Part shown: one piece after another, positions 37,492-46,498 of the stretch
Numbering within the stretch: position 1 is the stretch's first letter
Layout: each line of letters starts with the position of its first letter
Assembly: GCA_937950315.1 (NCBI GenBank)
Contig: CALFDU010000001.1
Span: 62,001-126,000 of the forward strand
DNA: 64,000 bases
Direction: 5' to 3'
From: an uncultured Saprospiraceae bacterium
Lineage (GTDB): Bacteria; Bacteroidota; Bacteroidia; Chitinophagales; Saprospiraceae
The notes under the pieces: model-generated
Database searches by the model: none
What the model was told of the DNA's origin: nothing
What the model saw: the letters and a program-made list of their open reading frames with translations, nothing else
Translations under genes and position numbers: made by a program

Positions 37492-37880
37492 CTTTCAGAT
37501 CTTATGTATAGTTCCTCGTCTTTATATTTGGATGGACACTTGGTCAGAATTTCAGTGGCGATGAACGTATCGTCTTTGAAGTTGCCCGTAACCACTACTT
37601 CCTCTGATCTTTCAAAGTCTTGAGGCATGGCTGCTGTCATGATCACCTTATTGGAATTGCCTTTGCTATCAAGCATGTGAAAACTGAAAAAATTGGCATT
37701 TTCAGCGGGATCGTACTTGATTTCGTACTCAGGATCGAGTGTACCATTGACTTTGACTGCACTGGTTGCCTTATTGGCCATTTCAAATGTGTAATAAGTA
37801 CCAATATCTCCACTCGCGTTGACAAAGATTACGATGGCTGCTACTAGCATTAACATCGCAAGAATATGGTTTCTTTTCAT
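37488..37880 (-). CDS. ccmE: Haem chaperone CcmE, CxxxY type
   Basis: 130 residues with one N-terminal membrane anchor (about 6-22) and an OB-fold domain. The haem-binding position reads TKCPSKYKDE: Cys115 and Tyr119 form a CxxxY motif in place of the classical HxxxY histidine. This variant is known from some bacteria and archaea and still carries haem. CcmE hands haem to CcmF, which is the next gene and overlaps it by 4 bases. No ccmABCD or ccmH is visible in the window, so other parts lie elsewhere. Confidence 0.88.
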   Translation of the reverse strand: MKRNHILAMLMLVAAIVIFVNASGDIGTYYTFEMANKATSAVKVNGTLDPEYEIKYDPAENANFFSFHMLDSKGNSNKVIMTAAMPQDFERSEEVVVTGNFKDDTFIATEILTKCPSKYKDEELYIRSES

Positions 37881-37949
37881 GGTCGGATGCTTTTAAGGAG
37901 GTTGTTAATAAATCATCACAAAGATATGTTATTCGTAGCTATTTTACGG

Positions 37950-40061
37950 TCAACGAGTAATCAATTTCAATGCTTCATCCACATTATTAACGGGTATTTT
38001 ACACACTTTGTTTTGACATACATAGATCATTGTTTCTCCTTCCATGTACTTGTTTTTAAGCAACGGCATGTCACTTTCTTTCGTGTCGCCTAACAAGATG
38101 CTGTTTCCGAGATAATGTTTGCTCATTTCAGCTCTCAGGGCTTTTGCATTTTTTCCAACAATTGCGATTTCGTAGGCTGGTTGGACCATATTTAAGTACA
38201 ATTGTATCCAATTACTGTAAAATGAAGCTGCTCCATCCTGTGTAATCTCGTTTTGCATGCTTCCGAGCATGGCTTTTGATTTCTCCGTCCATTCCTTTTT
38301 GTAGTAAAGACTTCCAAGCTTGTACAGATTGGTTGCCATGGTTGAATTGGAAGACGGGATGACATTATCCGCGTAAACTGTTTGTCGCACAATCAACGGA
38401 GAATCTTTGGCAGAGGTGTAGAAAAGTAACTCTTGATCGGGATTGCTAAAGTTTTCCAGTACATATTCAGTGAGCCCTTTTGCTTCTTCAAGCCACTTGG
38501 CATCAAAGTCATTTTCATACATTTTGATGAGAGCCTGAATCATGAGCGCATAATCATCGAGGAATGCACTGATGGATGCTTTCCCATTTTTAAAGTTTCT
38601 ATACAAGCCACCATCTTTGCTCTTCATTTTTTTTATCATGAAATTCAAAGTGGTTGCTGCTCGGTCATAATATTTCTTATCCCCAAAGGCTTCGTGACAT
38701 CTTAGCAATCCGTCAATCATCAAGGCATTCCATGAACAAAGTACTTTGTCGTCCGTGCCTGGTCTTATTTTTTTTGTCCTTTCGGCAAATATTTTTTCGT
38801 TGGCCCTTGCAATGAATGTCTGTAGTTCGTCGACACTCATTCCATTTTTCTTGGCAATTTTTTCTGGTGATTTTGTAATATGTAGGATGTTGGTGTGTTC
38901 CCAATTACCGTTAGGAGTAACGCTATAATAGTCTTTGTAAAGTTTGGCGTCGTCTCCAAGCAATGAGTCTAGTTCTTCAGTCTGCCACACATAAAACTTT
39001 CCCTCTTCTCCTTCAGAGTCTGCATCGAGCGAAGAATAAAATCCACCTGCTTTGTCCGTCAGTTCTCGATTGCAAAAATCAAATGTTTGTTCGATGACCC
39101 TTTTGTACAATGGGTTTTTGTTTACTTTATAAGCCTCTGCGTACAAGCCTAACAGCTGTCCATTGTCGTACAGCATCTTTTCGAAGTGTGGTACCTTCCA
39201 TACACCATCTGTAGAGTATCTGGCAAAGCCTCCACCCAATTGGTCATAGACGCCACCATAAGCCATTCGTTTCAATGTAATGTCAACTGCCTCTCTTGCT
39301 TTGTCATCTCCTGACAACCAGAGATACTTCAAGGTCATCTCAAAGTTATTGGGCATCATAAATTTAGGTGTACGATTATTGCCACCGTCTTTGTAATCAA
39401 TGTTAGACAAATATCCTTTCATCATATTGTCAAAGGTGCTGCGATCAAATCTCACCTCTTTTGGTAACGCTATGATTTCTGCTTTCTTGATTCCTTCCGT
39501 AATACCTGTTGCTGCTTCTTCGAGACGTTCGGGTTTGTTTGCCTTAATATCAATCATCTGCTCAAGGATTTTAATCCACTGGTCTTTCGGATAATAGGTC
39601 CCGGCAAAAACAGGTCTAGAATCAGGCAAGGTGATGGCGTTCAAAGGCCACCCACCACGACCCGTGACGATATTGCACGCGGCCATATAAACGTCATCTA
39701 TGTCGGGCCTCTCTTCTCGATCGATCTTTACAGGGATGAAATGCGTATTCATTAATTCGGCCACTTCTTCATCTTCAAATGACTCGTGCTCCATTACATG
39801 ACACCAGTGGCAAGCCGCATAACCAATCGAAACAATCATCAATTTGTCCTCTTTTTTTGCCAGCTCTAATGTTTCATCGTTCCATGCTCTCCATTTTACA
39901 GGATTATGAGCATGTTGAAGCAAATATGGGCTTGTTTCATTGATGAGCGCATTGGTGTATTTATGATCTTGGGTGTCTTTCACAGAGTGTGATTTTTGAG
40001 TACACGAAGTAGAAAGTAAGAACAATACGAGCGATAAAAGTATGATGGGTATGTGTCTCAT
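37950..40061 (-). CDS. Thioredoxin-domain DUF255 lipoprotein (YyaL/SPATA20-like)
   Basis: 703 residues with a lipoprotein leader (FLLSTSCTQ, Cys near residue 20). The N-terminal DUF255/thioredoxin domain contains [16 protein letters not shown], then [16 protein letters not shown], where CHWC is the active pair, and [12 protein letters not shown] and GGWPLN. An (alpha/alpha)6-barrel domain resembling N-acylglucosamine epimerase (AGE) folds takes the rest. The family is widespread but poorly characterised. Export as a lipoprotein is unusual relative to cytosolic homologues, but common in this phylum. It is upstream of ccmE on the same strand, 69 bases apart, so a link to extracytoplasmic thiol chemistry is possible. 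Confidence 0.9.
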   Translation of the reverse strand: MRHIPIILLSLVLFLLSTSCTQKSHSVKDTQDHKYTNALINETSPYLLQHAHNPVKWRAWNDETLELAKKEDKLMIVSIGYAACHWCHVMEHESFEDEEVAELMNTHFIPVKIDREERPDIDDVYMAACNIVTGRGGWPLNAITLPDSRPVFAGTYYPKDQWIKILEQMIDIKANKPERLEEAATGITEGIKKAEIIALPKEVRFDRSTFDNMMKGYLSNIDYKDGGNNRTPKFMMPNNFEMTLKYLWLSGDDKAREAVDITLKRMAYGGVYDQLGGGFARYSTDGVWKVPHFEKMLYDNGQLLGLYAEAYKVNKNPLYKRVIEQTFDFCNRELTDKAGGFYSSLDADSEGEEGKFYVWQTEELDSLLGDDAKLYKDYYSVTPNGNWEHTNILHITKSPEKIAKKNGMSVDELQTFIARANEKIFAERTKKIRPGTDDKVLCSWNALMIDGLLRCHEAFGDKKYYDRAATTLNFMIKKMKSKDGGLYRNFKNGKASISAFLDDYALMIQALIKMYENDFDAKWLEEAKGLTEYVLENFSNPDQELLFYTSAKDSPLIVRQTVYADNVIPSSNSTMATNLYKLGSLYYKKEWTEKSKAMLGSMQNEITQDGAASFYSNWIQLYLNMVQPAYEIAIVGKNAKALRAEMSKHYLGNSILLGDTKESDMPLLKNKYMEGETMIYVCQNKVCKIPVNNVDEALKLITR

Positions 40062-40522
40062 TGGTCTGTGAGTATTATTCTGTTAGTGGTCTTTTTAGTG
40101 CACTGTAAAGGTGGTAAAAAATATTGTAAGCTAAAATAGGCTTATGTCAAGATTAATCTTAATTAATTGCTACAATAAACTACCTGAAAAGCGTACGGAA
40201 CAGTGACTGTCCTAGCTGCAAGAAGATTTGGTTTGAACGATGGCTTTTAAAACTGCTTTGAATCGATTGAAGAGGAGTGAAACCGATAAATCATCAAGAG
40301 GGTTATTTGTATGTTGGATAGATATGCGCTATAGACAGATTTACCATAAAATATTTCCCTTTTGGAGTAATAGAAAAATTCCACTCAACTGGATTTATAT
40401 GAAGCTTTCAATGATGCTCATCAATGAAGAATCATATAAATCCAACTAGGTGGAATGGGGAGTGTTTTATGGTTGTTTGGAATTGATAAAACTAGTGTTT
40501 GCGACTAAGTATGTCACAATAT
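40062..40522. other. 461-base non-coding stretch with palindromes
   Basis: No supported gene. A perfect 12-bp palindrome AAGATTAATCTT lies at 40149-40160 in the upstream region of the DUF255 gene. A long imperfect hairpin at 40378-40456 is listed separately. Short frames at 40240-40449 and 40450-40722 have no leader, family or context and are not called. Confidence 0.6.
40378..40456. repeat. 79-bp imperfect palindrome
   Basis: Outer arms ATTCCAC/GTGGAAT (7 bp), a 5 by 5 internal loop, inner arms TGGATTTATATGA/TCATATAAATCCA (13 bp), then a further near-symmetric core TTCAATGATG/CATCAATGAA with one mismatch. No T run follows, so it is not a simple terminator. It could be a stable RNA fold, a protein-binding cruciform or a short non-autonomous element. 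Confidence 0.7.
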
Positions 40523-41149
40523 CTATTGGACAAAATACTCTTTCAATCTTCTTTCATAATAGAATGACGTATTTCCAAAATAGAATACAGTACTGGAAAT
40601 TAGTCCTATGTCTTCGCTATAATAGTTGTTTAATATTCTTGGAGGATAGTCCTCATTGGGATCTGTGTGTGTTACAAGCCCCTTGTAGTTTAAACAATCG
40701 AAGTCTCCAGCGGGTACGCTGATCATTTGACTCGTTTCGTCCATTTTGTATTCGATTCTTGATGGGCCATTTTCAAGCGCCAATAGTACATCCGTAGAGT
40801 TGCTAGAGGAAAATAAAATGTCGCCTTTTTGATCTATAATATATCCTGATGAATCTCTTTTAAACTTCGTATTCGTATTGAAGATGTAATTTTCATCTTC
40901 TTCTAAATAAAAAGTTTCACCATTGATCGTGGTGTCACGTCCGATGCTGATTTGGTGTGTTTCTCCTATTAATACTTCATTTCCTAAATTGTCAATTTCA
41001 TAGGTTTCATAGATCCAATAATTTCCAGTTTGAAGTGGTAAATAAGAAGCAAACTCTTGGTTTTCTGCGCCTGGAGCATTACGCGGATCTTCTTCTCGGC
41101 AACCAATAATTAAAAGGATCGAGAGAATTAAAATAGCGAAGTTTTTCAT
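40523..41149 (-). CDS. Hypothetical lipoprotein
   Basis: 208 residues with a lipoprotein leader (LLIIGCREED, Cys near 17). The mature part is beta-rich: LPLQTGNYWIYETYE near residue 40, VPAGDFDCLNYKGLVTH near 165, and Y-Y-S-E-D-I-G-L-I. The pattern of a G-x-x-W-x-Y opening, a VPAG-x-F-D/C middle and YSxDIGLI end recurs in exported Bacteroidota lipoproteins of unknown role. It is separated from the ferritin gene by a divergent 292-base region and seems to be monocistronic. No function can be assigned. Confidence 0.8.
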   Translation of the reverse strand: MKNFAILILSILLIIGCREEDPRNAPGAENQEFASYLPLQTGNYWIYETYEIDNLGNEVLIGETHQISIGRDTTINGETFYLEEDENYIFNTNTKFKRDSSGYIIDQKGDILFSSSNSTDVLLALENGPSRIEYKMDETSQMISVPAGDFDCLNYKGLVTHTDPNEDYPPRILNNYYSEDIGLISSTVFYFGNTSFYYERRLKEYFVQ

Positions 41150-41441
41150 TTTTAAATTTGATTTGTTTAGTTAGATAACTGCTTATTTGGACTTTTATTA
41201 TTGGCTTGGTATTTTTTTTGTCCGGAATTATTCATTTTATTTTTAGACCACAACAATGGTTTTGCTTTGAGATTTATTCTTGTCTAGACCAAAGGATAAA
41301 TGAGAACAGGTGAAGTGAATATTGTAGCCTGTTTTTTGTTTGAAAAGAAAGATTGAACAATTAAATTTTTCTCAGAAACGGCATTCAGAACAATTTACTT
41401 TATCTTTCGTTTCATTACTACAAAATTACAATTTATAAATT

Positions 41442-41951
41442 ATGTTATCGAAGATAGTACAAGACGCACTAAACGAACAAATTAGAATAGAGGCAGAATC
41501 ATCACAAGTTTATCTAGCGATGGCTTGTTGGGCAGAAATCCAACCAGGGATCGATAATGTAACAGCTTTTTTCTATCAACATAGCGATGAAGAAAGAGAA
41601 CATATGTTGAAACTGATTCATTTTGTAAATGAAAGAGGTGGTTTTGCAACCGTGCCAGCACTTCCTCAGCCTCCGTTGACTTTCCCAAGCATCAAACATG
41701 CATTTCAAGCGCTGCTAAAACATGAAATTTTTGTTTCAGAAAGCATCAATAATTGTGTTGATATAGCACTACAGGAAAAAGACTATGCTACACATAATTT
41801 CTTACAATGGTATGTTGCAGAACAAATTGAAGAAGAAGCTTTAGCGAGGACCATGAATGACAAGTTGGAATTGATCGGGGATGATAAAGGGGGACTTTAT
41901 TTGTTTGATAAAGACATTTTGACAATCAGTGTCGGGCATGAGAAAAAATAA
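41442..41951 (+). CDS. ftnA: Ferritin
   Basis: 169 residues of the classical bacterial non-haem ferritin, which oxidises Fe(II) and stores it in a 24-mer cage. Ferroxidase ligands can be read: Glu17 in IRIEAESSQVYL, Glu51 and His54 in SDEEREHML, the KHEIFVSESI helix and the VAEQIEEEALA helix. The upstream 292 bases are AT-rich; TATCTTTCG at 41401-41409 resembles a -7 element with one mismatch, and no Fur-box-like repeat is clear. A terminator follows at 41978. Confidence 0.95.
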   Translation: MLSKIVQDALNEQIRIEAESSQVYLAMACWAEIQPGIDNVTAFFYQHSDEEREHMLKLIHFVNERGGFATVPALPQPPLTFPSIKHAFQALLKHEIFVSESINNCVDIALQEKDYATHNFLQWYVAEQIEEEALARTMNDKLELIGDDKGGLYLFDKDILTISVGHEKK

Positions 41952-41977
41952 TTGATACAGATCATTTAATAAATCTT

Positions 41978-42014
41978 AAAGGGCTTTTGCAGAGGAATGC
42001 AATGGCCCTTTTTC
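41978..42014 (+). terminator. Terminator after ferritin gene
   Basis: AAAGGGC/GCCCTTT outer stem with an inner TTGCA/TGCAA helix, then a T-rich run. Confidence 0.85.
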
Positions 42015-42712
42015 TTTTTTCCTATCCATAATATGTACGTCTATTCATATTTTTTAGAATTCATGTCCTCATTTTCTACTAGTGTTTTCAATTAGTGAAG
42101 ACTACCAATGTTTTCTGCTAGTAGAATTCTTTTTGGTTTTTTTAGGTCACAAAATTTTTAGCTAGAACACTAATTGTTACTTTAGTTTTGAACAGAGAAA
42201 AAATATCTTGGTTGCAAACTTCACATATTAATTAATTGGATTTTCAGAGTTCTAATAAATTATTTATGGCAATCAAAATGTATCTTTTCTCCTAAAAAAA
42301 TATTGAGCTAGCAAAGGCCGGCTCAATATTTTTTCTTTCGTTTGACCACGTTGTGATTGAGTGGGTTGGATCTTAATTTTTTGAATTTGCTATGATAACT
42401 GTTGGAACCGAATCGCTCTTTGAATACTGATCAATTAGAGTATTAAAGCCAGAATCACCTGGCGTGATCTTTTGAAATTCTTTTCTCCATTAAAGAATTT
42501 CAATTTCAATTTTGTATTAATTTATCCCAAGTATTCCTATGTTTTTACTAGCTGTCATGGTCTTGATAGTCCATAATAAACATATATTGCTCGTTGAGGA
42601 GGTATGCCATTAACTATGCACCACTAATAGAGTTATACTCCACAAAGTCCAATTTGAAAATGAAATTGTAGTTATTGATTAAAGCTTATTCTAAAAACGG
42701 AAAACGTGGTGC
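42015..42712. other. About 700-base non-coding stretch with several hairpins
   Basis: No protein gene is supported. Three structures stand out: an inverted repeat TTCTACTAG/CTAGTAGAA at 42074-42126 with further pairing inside; a strong AT-flanked hairpin at 42295-42334; and a perfect 12-bp stem TTGAAATTCTTT/AAAGAATTTCAA at 42472-42503 with an 8-base loop. The region separates plus-strand ferritin from the end of minus-strand arsS. A candidate small RNA within it is listed separately. Confidence 0.6.
42197..42334 (+). ncRNA. Candidate small RNA of about 140 nt
   Basis: TAGTTTTG at 42183-42190 matches the Bacteroidota -7 consensus; TTTTTAG 21 bases upstream is a weak -33 element. The transcript would end at a hairpin (TATTGAGC/GCTCAATA extended by A6/T6, loop of 12) at 42295-42334. 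A 9-codon frame starting at 42266 ends exactly at the hairpin base, so a leader peptide or tiny protein is an alternative. The hairpin could also serve the minus-strand arsS transcript, 380 bases from its stop. Not supported by homology. Confidence 0.3.
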
Positions 42713-43783
42713 TTAATTTATCTCTCCACCGCAACTACTACCTGCTCCAGCTGTACATCCATAGCAATGCTGGCTTACAAGAATTTCTCTTTTCATCAAT
42801 GCCTCCACATCAAACTCATCTATGTGTTTTGAATTTGCAGCCACTTTCATGTCAAGCATTTGGTTGAAATCACAATCATACACATATCCATCCCAACTTA
42901 CAGAAATTGTGTTGGTACACATGAGACCACTGACAGTCATTGGATTAAAAGCATTGATGAGTTTTTCCATGTATTCTTCGTAATTACCTGTCTCTAACAA
43001 GTAATCCAAAAACCTACTTACAGGCAAGTTCGTAATAGCATAAAGTTCATTGAACACAATGTCAAATTTTCTCTTCAATTGCCTTTTGAACTCGCTTTGT
43101 AATTGCTCTTGTGAAGAGGGCAGAAAAGCACCATTTGGATTGTACACTAGATCGAGAATTAATCCTGATCCTTCGACTCCATAACCTACTTCATTCAACA
43201 TTTGAAGTGCTTTAATAGAATCTTCAAATACGCCATCTCCTCTTTGATTGTCTGTACGAGATTTTGAAAAATAAGGCAATGAAGAAACGACATGTACCTT
43301 ATTCTTTTTAAAGAACTCAGGAAGGTCGTGGTATTTTTTATTGGCTCTTATGATGGTAAGGTTGCATCGGTTCATCACCTTGATTCCAAGGGCGCTTACT
43401 TCTTCCACAAACCATCTAAAGTGCGCATTCATTTCTGGTGCTCCACCTGTGATGTCAACCGTATGAATGCTTGGTATTGTTTTTATAATGGCAAGGCATT
43501 TTTCAAGTGTAGCCTTATCCATGTTTTCTTCTTTTCGATCGGGTCCAGCATCAACATGGCAATGAGCACATGTTTGATTGCAAAGTTTACCGATATTGAT
43601 CTGAAAGATCTCAATCGATGTAGGCTTGATCTTACCTAAATCATGTTGCTGTAACATTTTGGAAAAGGTAATCTGGTCTTTGCCCAGAAGATCTTTATCT
43701 GCCAAAACATTTAATTGCATAAAGGAATCAGATAATTCTTTTCCTCTTGCTTTTAGCGATTTTGTTTTTTGCTTAATTGCCAT
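42713..43783 (-). CDS. arsS: Radical SAM protein ArsS-like (DUF3641 C-terminus)
   Basis: 356 residues. The radical SAM cluster motif CxxxCxxC is CNQTCAHC (Cys68, Cys72, Cys75), followed by VDITGGAPEMN, the usual glycine-rich SAM segment. The C-terminal DUF3641 part ends with a cysteine cluster, HCYGCTAGAGSSCGG, which is the hallmark of ArsS-type proteins in arsenosugar synthesis; some homologues carry selenocysteine in this tail, whereas here all are Cys. ArsS adds a 5'-deoxyadenosyl group to methylated arsenic. The ATG follows directly on the stop of the AhpD-like gene, so the pair is co-translated. ArsM is not in the window. Confidence 0.88.
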   Translation of the reverse strand: MAIKQKTKSLKARGKELSDSFMQLNVLADKDLLGKDQITFSKMLQQHDLGKIKPTSIEIFQINIGKLCNQTCAHCHVDAGPDRKEENMDKATLEKCLAIIKTIPSIHTVDITGGAPEMNAHFRWFVEEVSALGIKVMNRCNLTIIRANKKYHDLPEFFKKNKVHVVSSLPYFSKSRTDNQRGDGVFEDSIKALQMLNEVGYGVEGSGLILDLVYNPNGAFLPSSQEQLQSEFKRQLKRKFDIVFNELYAITNLPVSRFLDYLLETGNYEEYMEKLINAFNPMTVSGLMCTNTISVSWDGYVYDCDFNQMLDMKVAANSKHIDEFDVEALMKREILVSQHCYGCTAGAGSSCGGEIN

Positions 43784-44122
43784 TTACATTGATAGTTTTT
43801 TGACGTGATTCATCATCTGTACTCCATAGACCAAGCTTGATCCACTCTTAATTGCTGCAGCCACGTGCACTGCTTCCATCATTTGTTCTTCATCTGCTCC
43901 TTTCTCCATACATGAAGAAGTATAGGCATCTATACAATAAGGACATTGAACCGTGTGAGAAACAGCCAAAGCTATGAGGCATTTTTCTCTTTCAGTCAAT
44001 GCCGTATCTCCTTTAAAAACAGTATTGTACCATTTAAAAAATTCGCCACCCATTTCCTCTTGTAATTCAGTGATTTTACCAAATTTCTTGAGATCTTCTG
44101 CTTTAAAGTATGAATCGGACAT
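43784..44122 (-). CDS. AhpD-like carboxymuconolactone-decarboxylase-family protein, ArsS partner
   Basis: 112 residues of the AhpD/CMD fold. The redox pair is CPYC in SHTVQCPYCIDAYTSSC, followed by an AVHVAAAIKSGSSLVYG helix with the conserved histidine. This subfamily is regularly found next to arsS and is annotated as an arsenosugar-associated peroxidase-like protein. Its stop abuts the arsS start. A role in reducing arsenic or protecting the radical enzyme is inference; no biochemical role is shown by the sequence. Confidence 0.87.
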   Translation of the reverse strand: MSDSYFKAEDLKKFGKITELQEEMGGEFFKWYNTVFKGDTALTEREKCLIALAVSHTVQCPYCIDAYTSSCMEKGADEEQMMEAVHVAAAIKSGSSLVYGVQMMNHVKKLSM

Positions 44123-44288
44123 AGATTTACTTGATTAACTTGTTAAAACTAAATAAGTTATCAAATCTAGCTCATAATTGTCAATATTTTGGTTCTGGTA
44201 AAGACATATTAAATTTAATCGTTGCATAATTTAACCTTGATCTCGACTTATCTCAAGTTTTTATTTATCTTAAGACAAACATAAAACC

Positions 44289-44774
44289 ATGGATATCAGT
44301 CATTTAAGGTGGAGGAGGCTGAATGGTGACAGAATTGAAGAGCCGATCAAAGAGCGCGTTGAAAAGATCCTTCTTCACGAGCAATCAATTGGAAATAAGA
44401 TCAAAGTCTGTATTGGGACAGATTCTCAACGCAAAGGGAAAATCACAGAATTTGCCACTGTCATCGTCTTCTTGCGTGAGAAAAAAGGAGGTTTTATGCT
44501 CATCTCAAATTTCAAAAGACCCAACATCACCTCACTCAAAGAACGGATGATTCTCGAGGTGTCTAAAAGCGTTGAAGTGGCCTATCATTTATGCGACATG
44601 TTTGACGCCTACGATGTTGAATTGGAGGTGCATGCTGACATCAATACAGATCCGCACTTTAAATCGCATTTAGCTTTAAAAGAGGCGATGGGTTATATAC
44701 TAGGAATGGGCTTTGGATTTAAGGCCAAGCCAGATGCGTTTGCAAGTAGCAGCTGCGCCGACAAGGTTATTTAG
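44289..44774 (+). CDS. RNase H-like YkuK-family protein (DUF458)
   Basis: 161 residues with an RNase H-like fold: IKVCIGTDSQR near residue 40 carries the first acidic residue, FATVIVFLREKKGG forms the paired strands, and LEVHADINTDPHFKS carries further acidic residues. It ends with K-P-D-A-F-A-S-S-S-C-A-D-K-V-I, typical of the family. Bacillus YkuK is uncharacterised; nuclease activity is plausible but unproven. It is divergent from the ArsS pair. The stop codon overlaps the first copy of the direct repeat below. Confidence 0.87.
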   Translation: MDISHLRWRRLNGDRIEEPIKERVEKILLHEQSIGNKIKVCIGTDSQRKGKITEFATVIVFLREKKGGFMLISNFKRPNITSLKERMILEVSKSVEVAYHLCDMFDAYDVELEVHADINTDPHFKSHLALKEAMGYILGMGFGFKAKPDAFASSSCADKVI

Positions 44775-44884
44775 CCTTTCGGCAAATGTTGGTTTGGACT
44801 TCATTTCTCACTGCCAATTTATTGTAATTAATTCCACTTTTGTTAAGCATTTGAAGTTAATTACTCAGCCTTTCGGCAAATGTT
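44773..44884. repeat. Two 18-bp direct repeats, 94 bases apart
   Basis: AGCCTTTCGGCAAATGTT occurs exactly at 44773-44790 and 44867-44884, the first overlapping the stop of the DUF458 gene. Each copy contains a tiny GCC-TTTC-GGC hairpin. The interval holds no gene. Confidence 0.75.
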
Positions 44885-45146
44885 TTCATGGCTGTTTTCC
44901 AATGAGATTTCTTCAAGTAATGACACCAATCAAGCAGTTGCTTTACCTCTATACTGAGATTAAAACAAACCAAGCAATTGGTTAACAAGTATCCCTGAAT
45001 GTGACGATTGGCTCTGCATTTAATAAAATAACTCTAAAAATCTTTAAATACTATGGTTTTCAAGTCAATTTGATCCTTTAAATTGATAATAAAATCACTA
45101 GTCTTTCGTCAATTTCCTTACTTTTGAGCAAATTAAAACAACCAGA
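44775..45146 (+). other. 372-base intergenic region before the M16 operon
   Basis: Apart from the direct repeats, it holds a small palindrome AACCAAGCAATTGGTT near 44968-44983 and the M16 promoter candidate. A frame at 44713-44985 overlaps the DUF458 gene in another register and is not called. Confidence 0.6.
45119..45126 (+). promoter_or_regulatory. Probable promoter -7 element of the M16 operon
   Basis: TACTTTTG matches TAnnTTTG exactly, 28 bases before the ATG at 45147. The -33 element is weak. Confidence 0.45.
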
Positions 45147-46472
45147 ATGAGAATTTTATTCACACTTATGTTTGTTTGTGTTGCTCTGTTTTCGCAAGCA
45201 CAAATGAACGCTATTCAATTTGAAGAATACGATCTTGACAATGGATTGCACGTTATTCTTCATGAAGATCACTCTACACCAATCGTAGCTGTATCCATCA
45301 TGTATCATGTAGGATCTAAAAATGAACAACCAGACAAGACGGGTTTTGCACACTTCTTTGAGCACCTTTTATTTGAAGGCTCTGAAAATATCGAAAGAGG
45401 AGAGTACGATAGTTATGTCGAAAAAGCTGGAGGTACATTGAATGCCAACACTACCTACGATAGAACTTTCTACTTTGAAATCCTGCCTTCCAATCAACTG
45501 GAACTAGGACTATGGCTTGAGTCAGAAAGACTATTGCATGCCAAGGTCGAGAATAAAGGTATTGAAACGCAACGTGAAGTTGTAAAAGAAGAAAGAAGAC
45601 AAAGAGTTGACAACCAACCCTATGGTTCATTATTACAAGAAACAATGAAAAGAGCATTCAGTGTTCATCCATATCAATACACCGTGATTGGTTCGATGGA
45701 GCATCTTGATGCAGCAGTGGAGTCAGATTACATAAATTTCTACAAAGACTTTTATGTTCCAAATAATGCAGTGCTTTCTATCGCTGGAGATATTGATCCT
45801 GCCCAAGCAAAGGTTTGGATTGAAAAATATTTTGCTGGAATCCCAAGAGGGAACGGAGAGATTTATAGACCGACTGTGGTTGAGCCACCTTTGGGCGGAG
45901 AGGTAAGAGATACTGTTTATGATAACATTCAGTTACCAGCAGTCGTTCAAGCATATAGAAGTCCAGCCCAAGGGACTGACGATGCTTATGCTATGGAGAT
46001 GCTATCTACTTTGCTTTCACAAGGAGAAAGTTCTAGATTGAATAAGAGATTGGTTGATGAAGAACAAAAATCTTTGTTCATTGGAAATTTCATGTTGAAT
46101 CTTGAAGATCCAGGAGTTTCATTGGTATTTAGTATTTGTAACAATGGCATTGAACCTGCCGATGTAGAAGCTAGCATGGATAATGTAATCAATGAAGTCA
46201 AGACAGATTTGATCGATGATAAAGAATTTCAAAAGTTAAGAAATCAAATCGAAAGTAATTTTATTAGCTCAAATAGTAGAGTAGCAGGTATTGCAGAAAG
46301 TTTGGCCAACTACCATATGTACTTTGGAGATACAAATCTTATCAATACAGAGATTGATAAATATTTGGCCGTGACCAGAGAAGACATACAAAGAGTTGCG
46401 AATAAATATTTTGCAAAGGACAATAGAGTAGTACTATACTATCTGCCTAAGGTTGAAGAAATGAAGCCATAA
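45147..46472 (+). CDS. Exported M16 metallopeptidase (active partner)
   Basis: 441 residues with a signal peptide (cleavage near LFSQAQ, residue 18). The inverted zinc motif is HFFEH in FAHFFEHLLFEGS (about residues 68-72), and the third ligand Glu lies in REVVKEERR. The second half is the inactive M16 C-domain with YRSPAQGTDDAYAMEML. M16 proteases digest small peptides, and many act as a pair of one active and one inactive chain. The next gene, 26 bases downstream, encodes a matching partner. Located in the periplasm. Confidence 0.94.
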   Translation: MRILFTLMFVCVALFSQAQMNAIQFEEYDLDNGLHVILHEDHSTPIVAVSIMYHVGSKNEQPDKTGFAHFFEHLLFEGSENIERGEYDSYVEKAGGTLNANTTYDRTFYFEILPSNQLELGLWLESERLLHAKVENKGIETQREVVKEERRQRVDNQPYGSLLQETMKRAFSVHPYQYTVIGSMEHLDAAVESDYINFYKDFYVPNNAVLSIAGDIDPAQAKVWIEKYFAGIPRGNGEIYRPTVVEPPLGGEVRDTVYDNIQLPAVVQAYRSPAQGTDDAYAMEMLSTLLSQGESSRLNKRLVDEEQKSLFIGNFMLNLEDPGVSLVFSICNNGIEPADVEASMDNVINEVKTDLIDDKEFQKLRNQIESNFISSNSRVAGIAESLANYHMYFGDTNLINTEIDKYLAVTREDIQRVANKYFAKDNRVVLYYLPKVEEMKP

Positions 46473-46498
46473 TCTATAAATCAAAGAAAATAATAAAG

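Noticed and set aside
38779-38791. Third copy of CCTTTCGGCAAAT, as in the 44.8 kb repeats
   Set aside because: It is inside the DUF255 coding region and only 13 bases match; not treated as the same element.
40240-40449. 69-residue frame ending in the long palindrome
   Set aside because: Its sequence at the 3' end is dictated by the palindrome; no recognisable protein features.
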